Shown here piece after piece: positions 19,266 through 27,951 of a DNA stretch of 64,000 nucleotides (positions are counted from its first letter, which is position 1; each line of letters opens with the position of its first letter). The notes beneath the pieces were generated by a model. It worked only from the letters and a program-made list of their open reading frames with translations, had not been told where the DNA came from and searched no databases. This DNA is from G963666705 sp963666705 (GTDB lineage: Bacteria; Pseudomonadota; Alphaproteobacteria; CADEGL01), in NCBI GenBank assembly GCA_963666705.2, contig CAXXKO010000025.1, positions 186,001 to 250,000 on the forward strand, read 5' to 3'. The position numbers and the translations under genes are program-made.

Positions 19266-20719
19266 GACGGCCGCCCGCCGGCGGGGCCGATAGGCCAGGG
19301 GTTCGCGGGCGACCAGGGCAGGCGCTCGAGGCGCTCGCCGGCGAGCACGGACTCGAGTGCGACGATGCTGCCCACATGGCCGCCGAGGGCGGCGAAATCC
19401 GCCCGCGCCATGGTGAACTCGATGGGCGCGACGAGGGCGGGCGTGGGCACGTAGCCGAAGGAGCTCTCCGGCATGCGCGTTACGTCCACCATGATGGTGA
19501 TGCCGCCGCCCGGCCAGACATAGACGGGCGCGCCGCCGCAGGTGACGTGGGTCAGCGCCTCGCGGACCGAGCGGGTCAGCTTGACCGGGTTCTCGGTCAC
19601 GCCCGCGCGCAGGGAGCCGCCGGCCCCGGCCATGAAGAGGACGCTCGAAAGTGCCGGCTCGCAGTTCTCGGCGATGCGCGCGACGACCTTCCCGATCGCC
19701 GCCGGCATCGCCGCCTCGCGCGGTATAAGCGCTTCGTCGAGCTCGTACCAGGCCGCGTCCTCGCCTGTGGTCGAAACCATCAGCAGGCGCATGCCGGGCC
19801 AGGCCTTCTTGGGGTCGATCTTCTCGATGATCTCGAGCGGGTCGGTGACGTCCGTGCCGCCCCAGCCCGCACCGGGCTCGGCGACCTGGAAGTAGCGGCC
19901 GGGCGTCGATCGCCGCCCGCGCACGCGCACGCCCGCGGGCCGCATGTCGAGGAAGCGGCCGGCCTGGTGCTCGGTCAGGACGCCCGTGATGTGGTCGTCG
20001 ACCACGATAACCTCGTCCGTATGGCCATACCATTGCTTGGCGAACATGCCGATGGTGGCGGAGCCGCAGCCGACCCGCATGCGCTCCTCACGCTCGTCAT
20101 CGACGATGGGGGGGCTGCCCGCCTGGATCACCACCTTGGCGCCACCCTCCACCCGGACTTCCACCGGCCCGCAGCCGCAGAGGTCGAGCATGGCCTGGCA
20201 GGTTATATTGCCCTCGCGCTTGGAGCCGCCGGTCAGGTGGCGCACGCCGCCCAGGGCCAGCATCTGGGAGCCGTACTCGGCCGTGGTGACGTGGCCGATC
20301 TGCTCGCCCTCGCACATGACGGCCGCCTGCTCGGGGCCGAGATAGCGGTCGGTGTCGATCTTCACCTTGAGGCCGCAGTAGCTGAAGATGCCCTCCGAGA
20401 CCACGGTGACCATATCCACGCCCTCGGCCTCGCTGGCGACGATGAAGGGGGCGGGCTTGTAATCGGGATAGGTGGTGCCAGAGCCGATGCCGGTCACGAA
20501 GCTCTCGGCCGGCTTGACGACCTCGCCGTCCCAGCCCTCGCTGCCTTTGAGGAAGGGCACGACGCGCTCGGCGCGCTCCGCCACCACCAGGGGATCGACG
20601 CGCGTCAGTACCCCATCCGTGTTGGCATAGCGGTCGCAGGCACCGATCTTGCCCGGGCGGATGCGGCACAGGACCGGGCAGGCGTCGCAGCGGATGGCCT
20701 CGGCCTTGGGTTCAGTCAT
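19262..20719 (-). CDS. 6-hydroxynicotinate reductase-like iron-sulfur protein
   Basis: A 485-residue protein resembling the family annotated as 6-hydroxynicotinate reductase, which partially reduces a hydroxylated pyridine ring. The N-terminus carries Cys11, Cys14, Cys18 and Cys28 (IRCDACPVLCRIRPG...GAC), suited to an iron-sulfur cluster, followed by DRYANTDG. Further Cys sit in DLCGCGPVEV and MRVGCGSATIG. ATG 20719 follows GGGAGG; a TTG eight codons earlier lies in the adjacent palindromic element and is less likely. Downstream coupling to UPF0280 (GTGA) and the upstream Mo hydroxylase support a hydroxylation-then-reduction route for an N-heterocycle. The exact substrate is not provable here. 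Confidence 0.78.
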   Translation of the reverse strand: MTEPKAEAIRCDACPVLCRIRPGKIGACDRYANTDGVLTRVDPLVVAERAERVVPFLKGSEGWDGEVVKPAESFVTGIGSGTTYPDYKPAPFIVASEAEGVDMVTVVSEGIFSYCGLKVKIDTDRYLGPEQAAVMCEGEQIGHVTTAEYGSQMLALGGVRHLTGGSKREGNITCQAMLDLCGCGPVEVRVEGGAKVVIQAGSPPIVDDEREERMRVGCGSATIGMFAKQWYGHTDEVIVVDDHITGVLTEHQAGRFLDMRPAGVRVRGRRSTPGRYFQVAEPGAGWGGTDVTDPLEIIEKIDPKKAWPGMRLLMVSTTGEDAAWYELDEALIPREAAMPAAIGKVVARIAENCEPALSSVLFMAGAGGSLRAGVTENPVKLTRSVREALTHVTCGGAPVYVWPGGGITIMVDVTRMPESSFGYVPTPALVAPIEFTMARADFAALGGHVGSIVALESVLAGERLERLPWSPANPWPIGPAGGRPS

Positions 20720-20734
20720 CGCCAGCCTCCCAAG

Positions 20735-20993
20735 TACCCACAATCATGAGTCCGTGCCTCATACGACGGCGCCCCGAGGTTTCGGCTAGGAGCGCGGCGC
20801 GCCGTGATGCCGGGGCATCACTAGCGGCGCGCGACGACGACCGGGGGCCTCGGGGCGCCGCCCTGCGGGTCGCTTTTCCCGCCCCTCGGGGCGTCGGGGA
20901 CGCTTGACGATGCCCCGGCATCGCCGGCGCCCCCCCTCCTGCCGAGGAGACGGGAAAAGCGATCGTATGGGGCACGGACTCATGATTGTGGGT
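20735..20993. mobile_element. Palindromic 260-bp mobile element, copy 1 (right end displaced by IS4)
   Basis: Non-coding GC-rich element with long terminal inverted repeats starting TACCCACAATCATGAG. Its matching right end ATTGTGGGT is cut at 20993 by the IS4 element; the last base or two resume at 22316. Internal palindromes built on GATGCCCCGGCATC are present. Compared with copies at 40070 and 56609 it lies in the opposite orientation and is more diverged at the ends. No coding capacity, so MITE-like. Its ends touch the hydroxylase 3' end and the reductase 5' end. Confidence 0.85.
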
Positions 20994-22306
20994 CACTAGT
21001 GTCCGGTTAAAAATCGAATAAATTCAATTGGTTGGTTATTTGCGAAGCGTTGCATCTGTTTTCGTCTCCCGCAAGTGCTTGATGTATGGGCATTTTCTCG
21101 AAGAGGGTCACCGAGAGGATCTGTAACAAAGTGTAGAGCGAGGCGTCCAGGTCGAGGCGCTTCTTGACGATGGCGACGAGGACGTAGACCGAGACGGCAA
21201 TCCAGATCTGCGTCTTCACCGCGTTCTCCGACGTGCCGTAGAACTGCTTGATCCGAAGATGCTGCTTGATCCACTTGAAGAAGAGTTCCACCTGCCAGCG
21301 GCTTTTGTAGAGCGCGCAGATGGTGGCGGCCGGAAGCGAGAAGTTGTTGGTGATGAAGACCAGCGTCTTGCCGGACTCGGGGTCCTTGAAGCGGATGCGC
21401 CGCAGAAGTTCGGGGTAATCCTGACGGGTGTAGAAGCCGTCCAGGGAGATGGTCTGGTCGCAAATGATGCCGGTCGAGCGATCCGTCGGCGCCGAATAGA
21501 CGCGATGAGCATCGATGTTCGACTTGGCACGCGTGACGAAGAAGGCCCCGGCTTGGTGCAACACATAAAGGCGGGCAAAGTCGACGTAGCCACGATCCAC
21601 GACGTAGATGGCTCCGGCTTCCGGCAAGAGCATATCGAGGGCATGAACGTCGTGCAGCTTGCCATCCGAGATGTGGATAAAACTCGGAATGTTGCCCCGC
21701 AGGTCGAGCAGCGTGTGCATCTTCACCGCCGCCTTGGTGGTGCGGAAGTGCGCCCACGGAAAGACCGACAGGCACAGAGCGATGGTCGTCGAGTCCAGGG
21801 CGTAGACGGTATTGGTCAGGTCCAACCCCAGTTCTTCGTCGACGTACAGCGTCCTCGCCTGGGTGATGAGCCGCTGGGCCAACGCCGCATGGATACGCCA
21901 GTCGCGCCTTTCGTTGGCATCGGCCAGCGTCGAGCGCCGGACCGGCTGGCGGAAGCCCATGTGATAGAGTTTCGATGCGTGGACCGAGAGGCAGGTCTCG
22001 ATGTCGCGCAGGCTTTCCCGGTAGGTCAGCTGGGCGAAGGCCATGGACCGGTATTGCTCGGCGCAGGAAAGCGTCCGGACCCGGTGATCGCCGCCATACC
22101 GGTCGACGATCCGCGTGAAAGTAGTCCATGGCAGGAAGTCCATGAGCTGAGCGAACAGGGTCTTGCCGGTGTTCATGAGCATCTCCTCGGAGAAACTCCG
22201 AAAAGTGCTCCATCCAATTCAAATCGACACCATGCATTTTCGCTTCAAACCCCGCAGAAATCCTGGCTCTCAAAGCCAGCACCGCTCAGTTAACCGGACA
22301 GCAGTG
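20994..22306 (-). mobile_element. IS4-family insertion sequence inside the palindromic element
   Basis: A 1313-bp element with terminal inverted repeats of the form CACTnnTGTCCGGTTAA and one intact transposase. It is flanked by a perfect 9-bp target duplication ATTGTGGGT (20985-20993 and 22307-22315), within the 9-12 bp usual for the IS4 family. The target was the right terminus of the 260-bp palindromic element. The insertion separates the Mo-hydroxylase gene from the downstream reductase, UPF0280 and transporter genes, and is likely polar. Confidence 0.92.
21007..22182 (-). CDS. IS4-family transposase
   Basis: Transposase of 391 residues. Catalytic residues visible are Asp130 (VYALDSTTIALCL), Asp196 (IYVVDRGYVDFARL) and Glu289 within the Y-(2)-R-(3)-E-(6)-K signature of the family (Tyr282, Arg285, Glu289, Lys296 in YKSRWQVELFFKWIK). 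It occupies nearly the whole element and stops 13 bases from its left end. Intact and presumably functional. Confidence 0.94.
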   Translation of the reverse strand: MLMNTGKTLFAQLMDFLPWTTFTRIVDRYGGDHRVRTLSCAEQYRSMAFAQLTYRESLRDIETCLSVHASKLYHMGFRQPVRRSTLADANERRDWRIHAALAQRLITQARTLYVDEELGLDLTNTVYALDSTTIALCLSVFPWAHFRTTKAAVKMHTLLDLRGNIPSFIHISDGKLHDVHALDMLLPEAGAIYVVDRGYVDFARLYVLHQAGAFFVTRAKSNIDAHRVYSAPTDRSTGIICDQTISLDGFYTRQDYPELLRRIRFKDPESGKTLVFITNNFSLPAATICALYKSRWQVELFFKWIKQHLRIKQFYGTSENAVKTQIWIAVSVYVLVAIVKKRLDLDASLYTLLQILSVTLFEKMPIHQALAGDENRCNASQITNQLNLFDF

Positions 22307-25067
22307 ATTGTGGGTACTTAGCCAGGATCGCGGCACGCAGGCGGTGGGGCAGGACCGGGACGGAGGTGATGCGCACGCCGGTCGCATGCCGGATGGCGCC
22401 GAGGATGGCGGGCGCCGTCGGCACCAGCCCCGGCTCGCCCACGCCCTTGGCGCCGAAGGGGCCAAGGGGATCGGGCTCCTCCACGATGATGGTCTCGATC
22501 TCCGGCACGTCGCCGAAGGTCGGGATCAGGTAGTCGTGCAGGTTCTCGGTCCGGCCCGGCACGTACTCCTCCATCAGCGCGAAGCCGAGCCCCTGGGCGA
22601 TGCCGCCATGGATCTGGCCCTCGACCTGCACCGGATTGATGGCGCGCCCGACATCGTGGGCGGCGACGATGCGAAGCACGCGTGTGGTGCCGAGCGCGGT
22701 ATCCACCTCGACCAGAGCGAGCTGCGCGGCGAAGCCGTAGCATGCGTAGGGCCGGCCCTGCCCCTTCTCGTCGAGGGGGGTGGCGGGGGGGTCGAAATTC
22801 CCCTCGCCGGTCAGCACCATGCCGTCCTGGCCCGGCACGAGGGTGGCGAGATCGACCTCGCGCCGCACCTCGCCCTCGGTCACGCGCACGTGGCGGCCGG
22901 CGAATTCGATGGCGCCGCCCTCACCCACGTTCGCCTGGCGCAGGAGCCGCGCGCGCAAGTCCGCGGCCGCGAGGGCGACCGCCCGGCCCGAGACAAAGGT
23001 CTGGCGCGAGGCGGAGGTTTTGCCGGCGTCGGACGTCAAGTCCGTATCCGCCGTCACGAGCCGTATGTCGGCGATCGCGACACCGAGCGAATCGGCGCAG
23101 ATCTGCGCGAGGATGGTGTTCGAGCCCTGGCCGATGTCCATGGCGCCCGAGAACAGCGTGACGCCGCCCGCCGCGTCGAGGCCGACGCGCATGGTCGAGG
23201 GGTTGGAGAGGCCGGTATTGCCGATGCCATACCACATGCAGCCGATACCGACCCCGCGCCGCCGTGTGCCGTTCGCGGCGTTGTGGCCGGCCGCCTCGTC
23301 ACGCAAGGCCCGCCAGCGCGGGCGCAATGCCTCGAGGCATTGGACGAGCCCGACGCTCGCCTCGAGGGTCTGGCCCGTGGCCGTGGCGTCACCCGTCCGG
23401 ATGGCGTTCAAGAGGCGGAACTCGAGCTGGTCCATGCCGAGCTTCGCCGCGAGGTCGTCCATCAGCGTTTCGTGGGCGATGGCGGCCTGGGGTACGCCGA
23501 AGCCGCGGAAGGCGCCGCAGGGCGGCGCATTGGTGTGCCAGGCCCGCCCGCGCGCGGCCAGGTGGGGCACGCGGTAGGGGCCGCTCGCGTGGACCGGCAC
23601 GCGCCCCGCCACCGTCGGCCCCCAGGAGGCATAGGCGCCGGTATCGAAATCGGCCAGCGCCTCGACCGCCGTGAGCCGCCCGTCCGCGTCGCAGCCGAAG
23701 CGCGCGGTGATGCGCGAGGGGTGGCGCTTGGTGGAGGACGCCATGCTCTCGGGCCGGTGATAGACGCAGGCGACCGGCCGGTCCACCAGCCAGGCGGCGA
23801 GGGCCACCACGGGCTGGACCGAGAGGTCGAGTTTGCTGCCGAAGCCGCCGCCGCAGACGGTGGCGGCGATTCGCACCCGGTCCGCCGGCAGGGCCATGAT
23901 GTTGGCGACCTCGTCGCGGTGCATGTGGGGCGCCTGGGTGGTGGTGTGGATCTCCACGCGCTCGCCCACCCGCACGGCCCAGCCGGCCTCGGGCTCGATA
24001 TAGGCGTGTTCGACGAAGGTGGTCTCGAACTTGCCTTCGGCCATGTGCGCGGCGGCGGTGAGGGCCTGCCCGGCATCGCCCTTGATGACGCCGCCGTCGA
24101 TCAGCAGGTTGTCCGGCTTGTCGTCGAATAGGCGCGGCGGGTCCGCGGCCATGGCGGCGTCGAGGCCGCGCACGGGATCGAGCGGCTCGTAGGCGATCGG
24201 TACCGCGGAATCCGCGAACGCCTCGACCGCGGCGCGCTCGCCCACGAGGGCCAGCACCGCCTGGCCCTGGTAACGGACGACGCCGTCGGCGAGCACGGGC
24301 TGGTCCTTGATGTGGGGGTAGATGCCGAAGCCGTTGAAGGGCACGTCGGCCGCCGTCAGCACGCGGACGAGCCCAGGATGATCGGCGAGGAAAGGGCCAA
24401 AGTCGGCAATCGTGAAGCGTGCGAAGGGGTGCGGGGAGCGAACGACCCGCAGCCACAGCGCGTTCGCCGGTATGGCATCGGCGCCATAGGATTCCGCCCC
24501 CGTCAACTTGGGGATGCCGTCCACCTTGGCGATGCGCGCACCCACGGCGGCGCCAGCGGGCGCCGCGACCGGCTGGGCGGTGCCCGCCACGTCGAGCACC
24601 GCCTCGACGATCTTGCGGTAGCCCGTACAACGGCAGAGGACGCCGCCCAACGCATCCTCGACCTCGGCCGCCGCCGGTGCGGGGTTGCGCGCCAGAAGCT
24701 CGCTCGCCGCCATCAGCATGCCGGGCGTGCAGATGCCGCACTAGGCCGCGCCGTGGTGGTGGAAGGCGGCCTGGAGGGGGCAGAGCCGCCCGTCCCCGGC
24801 AAGGCCCTCGACCGTCGTCACCCGCCGCCCTTCCGCTTGGCCCAGGGCCACGAGACAGGCGCAGACCTGCGCCCCGTCGAGGAGCACGGTGCAGGCGCCG
24901 CAGTCGCCCGCGTTGCAGCCGACCTTGGTGCCGGTGAGCCCCAGGCTATCGCGCAGGGCATCGGCGAGGCGGGTCATCGGTGGCGCGGCCACGGCCACGG
25001 CGCGGCCGTTGACCGTCAGGCGCACGGCCGCCGCCGGCGCCAGGGACCAGGCGGCCGCGTCGCTCAT
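22290..25067 (-). pseudogene. Fused [2Fe-2S]/molybdopterin hydroxylase with in-frame amber codon
   Basis: Xanthine-dehydrogenase-family hydroxylase in which the small FeS subunit is fused to the large Mo subunit. Cys51, Cys56, Cys59 and Cys71 bind the plant-type cluster; CGICTPG and CRCTGY the second. The Mo part shows GGGFGSKLD, GAFRGFGVPQ, MDIGQGSNT and the catalytic Glu in KGVGEPG. In one continuous frame, a TAG at 24741-24743 replaces the Gln of the conserved GAAQCGICTPG, splitting it into a 108-residue fragment and the rest. The C-terminus now runs through the palindromic element into IS4 (stop at 22290). ATG overlaps the FAD gene stop (ATGA). Expected to hydroxylate an N-heterocycle. 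Confidence 0.85.
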
Positions 25068-25899
25068 GCCATCGCCCCCAATTCGTCGAGGCACCGCCGG
25101 ACGAGGGTGAGTGCCGCGTCCTGGCGATAGGCGGACGACGCGCGGACATCGTCGATGGGTGAGAGCGGTGCCAGGTGCGCCGCTTGGGCCGCGGCGCCCA
25201 GGCCGTCATCGGCCGGTCGGCCGACGAGCGCCGCTTCGAGGGCCGGCAGGCGCCGGGCCACGGGGGCGCAGGCGCCGACCGCGACCCGCGCACACGGCCG
25301 TCCGCGCCGGCCTCGAGCGCGGCGGCGACCATGACGATGGAGATCACCAGATACTTGCGCGTGCCCAATTTAAGGAAGTGACCGCGCGCGCCGCCCGGGG
25401 GCGCCGGCACCAGGACGGCGGTCACGAGCTGGTCGGGCCGGCGCACCGTCCGCCGATTGCCGGTGATGAAGCGATCGAGCGCGACCCGCTCGATTCCGGC
25501 CGACGAAGACAGCTCCACCGCCGCATCGAGGGTGAGGAGCGGCGGCGCCCCGTCCGCGGCCGGCGAGGCATTGCAGAGGTTGCCGCAGACGGTGCCGGCA
25601 TTCTGGATCTGCATCCCGCCGACCTCGCGCGCCGCGCGCTTCAGGCCATCGAAGGCGGGCGGCAGATCCGCGCGCAACAGCTCGGACCAGGTGGCGAGGG
25701 CGCCGATACGCCACTGGTCGTCGCGCAATTCGATGCCCCGCAGGGCGTCGAGCCCGCTCAGGTCGAGGATATCGTCGGCGGGCGCGTGGCCGACCCGCGC
25801 GGGGTAATAGTCGGTGCCGCCGGCAAGGATCGTCGGGCGCCCGTCGCGCAGGGCATCGAGCGCCTGTGAGACGGATCTGGGACGCAAGTAATCGCCCAT
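25064..25899 (-). pseudogene. FAD-binding subunit of the molybdenum hydroxylase, frameshifted
   Basis: CoxM/XdhB-type flavin subunit that passes electrons from the FeS clusters to an acceptor. The FAD pyrophosphate motif AGGTDYYPAR and the second motif GTVCGNLCNASPAAD are present, then FLKLGTRKYLVIS. After DGRVRG the conserved sequence (VAVGACAPVARRLPALEAALVG) continues one frame over to the stop at 25064. The switch lies at a run of three C (plus strand 25285-25287) where one base appears missing. Repaired length about 278 residues, normal for the family. First gene after the marR operator. Confidence 0.83.
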
Positions 25900-25926
25900 T
25901 CGCCGCTCTCTCCCCCTTCCGAAACT

Positions 25927-25963
25927 CGTTCGTATACTAACGATATTTCCCCGTCGCGGGCAA
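25927..25963 (-). promoter_or_regulatory. Promoter with overlapping MarR-type operator palindrome
   Basis: A 16-bp palindrome CGTTCGTATACTAACG (25927-25942) matches its reverse complement at 14 of 16 positions. On the minus strand a possible -35 TTGCCC (25963-25958), 18-bp spacer and -10 TAGTAT (25939-25934) place the operator over the -10 box, 28 bp before the ATG of the FAD gene. The adjacent marR gene on the same strand is the obvious regulator, so ligand-relieved repression is inferred. The -35/-10 match is only moderate. Confidence 0.6.
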
Positions 25964-25976
25964 GTCGTTTTCCCGC

Positions 25977-26435
25977 TCAGGAAATCTTACGGAGTAGTGC
26001 CAACAAGGCCTTGCGCTCCGCCGCCGTGAGCGGCTCGAGGGTGGCCGCGCTGACCGCCCGGCCGCCCTGGATGAGGCGCCCGACCAGCGCTTCCCCCGCG
26101 TCCGTCAAGCGCAGGAGCGTGCGCCGCCTGTCGCCCGGATCGGCCTCGGCGGCGATCAGCGCGCGGCCCACCAGGCGCCGGATGACGCCCTGGATGGTGG
26201 CGCGGTCCATGGCCGTGAGGCGGCCCAGGTGGTTCTGGGAAAGCTGCCCCTCGTCGTGGAGCTTCACGAGGGCGGCGAACTGGGTCGGCGTGACGTTGGG
26301 GTCGCCGATCTGCTCCTGGAATATGACGCTCGCCCGCTGGTGGGCGCGGCGCAGGATATGCCCGACCTGGTCCTCGAGGCGGTAGGCGCGCGCGTCGCCG
26401 GGGGCGTCGGATGCCTTGCGGGCCACATCGTTCAT
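25977..26435 (-). CDS. MarR family transcriptional regulator
   Basis: A 152-residue winged-helix regulator. Seen: helices TPTQFAALVKLHDEG, recognition region LSQNHLGRLTAMDRATIQGVIRRLV, and the wing AEADPGDRRRTLLRLTDAG, all standard MarR features. MarR proteins usually bind as dimers to palindromes of 16-20 bp and let go when a phenolic or aromatic ligand binds. It sits immediately upstream of the hydroxylase genes on the same strand, with the palindrome at 25927 in between, so it probably controls the whole block. Confidence 0.92.
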   Translation of the reverse strand: MNDVARKASDAPGDARAYRLEDQVGHILRRAHQRASVIFQEQIGDPNVTPTQFAALVKLHDEGQLSQNHLGRLTAMDRATIQGVIRRLVGRALIAAEADPGDRRRTLLRLTDAGEALVGRLIQGGRAVSAATLEPLTAAERKALLALLRKIS

Positions 26436-26541
26436 GCACCCGGTTCTAGCACAAAATCGGCGGCCACCGCGGGCCGCGTTACCGCGTCCCCATTAGGACG
26501 TATGCTACGGGCCGCCGTGGCATCAACAGCGAGAGGGAATC

Positions 26542-27381
26542 ATGCAAGCGACAGTCCTGGAATTGATCGGATCGCTGAGCGATCTGGTCGTCACCTACGC
26601 GCTCGACGTGCTCGGCGCGATCGTGCTGCTCATCGGCGGATGGATCGTCGCGGGCTGGGCGCGCCGCGCCGCCAAGAGGGGCCTCGACCACATCACGGGC
26701 ATGGAGGAAACGCTCAAGCCCTTCATCGCCGCAAGCGCGCGCTACGCGGTGCTGATCTTCGTGCTGGTCGCCGTCCTGGCCCAGTTCGGGGTCCAGACCG
26801 CAAGCATCGTGGCCGTCCTGGCCACGGCCGGCCTGGCCATCGGCCTCGCCCTCCAGGGCACGCTCTCGAACGTGGCGGCGGGCATGATGCTGCTCTTCAT
26901 CCGGCCACTGCGCGCGGGCGAGTTCATCTCCGCCGCGGGCGTCGCCGGCACCGTGACGGAAGTGGGCCTCTTCATCACCGTGCTCACGACCTTCGACGGC
27001 ATATATGTGACGGTGCCGAATTCGCAGGTCTGGAGCTCGGACATCACCAACTATTCGCGCCTGCCCACGCGCATGATCAACTTCACCGTCGGCATCGGCT
27101 ACGGTGACGACATCGACCGGGCGCAAGCGGTGCTGCGGGAGCTGGTGAAGGGGGACGAGCGCGTGCTCGGCGACCCGGCACCCCAGATCATCGTCACCAA
27201 CCTCAACTCGAGCTCGGTCGATATCACCATCCGTTGCTGGCTCCAGAGGACGGAGTTCTGGGCCTACCTTTGGGACCTCAACAAGGCGGTCAAGCTGCGC
27301 CTCGACGGGGCCTCGATCAACATCCCCTACCCCCAGACCGACGTCCATCTCATCCAGGCCCAGGACCGGCCGGATCCGTGA
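26542..27381 (+). CDS. mscS: Small-conductance mechanosensitive channel, MscS family
   Basis: Inner-membrane channel of 279 residues that opens on osmotic downshock. Three N-terminal membrane helices (20-40, 65-85, 90-115) are followed by the pore-helix motif LATAGLAIGLALQGTLSNVAAG and the family beta domain FISAAGVAGTVTEVGLFIT...VPNSQVWSSDITNYS. Length and layout match E. coli-type MscS. RBS GAGAGGGAATC precedes ATG 26542. Transcribed away from marR; housekeeping, no evident link to the catabolic genes. Confidence 0.94.
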   Translation: MQATVLELIGSLSDLVVTYALDVLGAIVLLIGGWIVAGWARRAAKRGLDHITGMEETLKPFIAASARYAVLIFVLVAVLAQFGVQTASIVAVLATAGLAIGLALQGTLSNVAAGMMLLFIRPLRAGEFISAAGVAGTVTEVGLFITVLTTFDGIYVTVPNSQVWSSDITNYSRLPTRMINFTVGIGYGDDIDRAQAVLRELVKGDERVLGDPAPQIIVTNLNSSSVDITIRCWLQRTEFWAYLWDLNKAVKLRLDGASINIPYPQTDVHLIQAQDRPDP

Positions 27382-27532
27382 TCGCGGGAACCTGGACACG
27401 CGGCGGCGAAGCGGGCTTCATAGCCCTCCGCTGGCGAGCTCTTCGGCACCCTGCCAGTGTCTTCGCCGGCCACGGGATGCGCTTCGTGCCCGGGGCCGGA
27501 TGGGAGCAGGAATTCGAACTGGGGAGGGTTTT

Positions 27533-27931
27533 ATGACGACCGAACGCGAAGTGATCCGCACCGACCCCAAGCTCGACCTCGGGACCGTGGTGGGCGCGCC
27601 GGCCTCGCCGGCCATCAAGGCCAACGGCTTCGTCTTCACGACCGGCTACCTCTCGATCGACCCCGAGACGGGCCGGCCCGACCAGGGCACCATCGAACAC
27701 GAGACCAGGCGGACGCTGAAGAACCTCGAGCTGGTGCTGCAAGCCGCTGGCTCGAGCTTGGGGAAGGTGGTCAAGACCCACATCTTCCTCCAGGACATCG
27801 ACCGCGACTTCGACGCCATGAACAGGGTCTACCGCGAGTTCTTCACCAGCGACTACCCGGCGCGGCGCACGGTCGAGGCCAAGCTGATCCAGGGCTACAA
27901 GGTCGAGATCGAGGTCATCGCGCTTGCGTGA
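27533..27931 (+). CDS. RidA family protein (enamine/imine deaminase)
   Basis: A 132-residue member of the RidA/YjgF/UK114 family, whose members hydrolyse reactive enamines or imines formed in amino-acid and N-heterocycle breakdown. Family blocks IKANGFVFTTGYLSIDPETG, VVKTHIFLQDI and YPARRTVEAK are visible; the Arg of PARR is the usual carboxylate-binding residue. ATG 27533 follows GGGGAGGG, better than the earlier in-frame start. The 151 bp between mscS and this gene holds nothing I recognise. Confidence 0.9.
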   Translation: MTTEREVIRTDPKLDLGTVVGAPASPAIKANGFVFTTGYLSIDPETGRPDQGTIEHETRRTLKNLELVLQAAGSSLGKVVKTHIFLQDIDRDFDAMNRVYREFFTSDYPARRTVEAKLIQGYKVEIEVIALA

Positions 27932-27951
27932 GCGGCGCGCCGGTGGGCCCT

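Noticed and set aside
24741..24743. Pyrrolysine or programmed read-through at the hydroxylase TAG
   Set aside because: The position is a Gln in the family, no read-through structure or Pyl genes are visible; a point mutation or base error is simpler.
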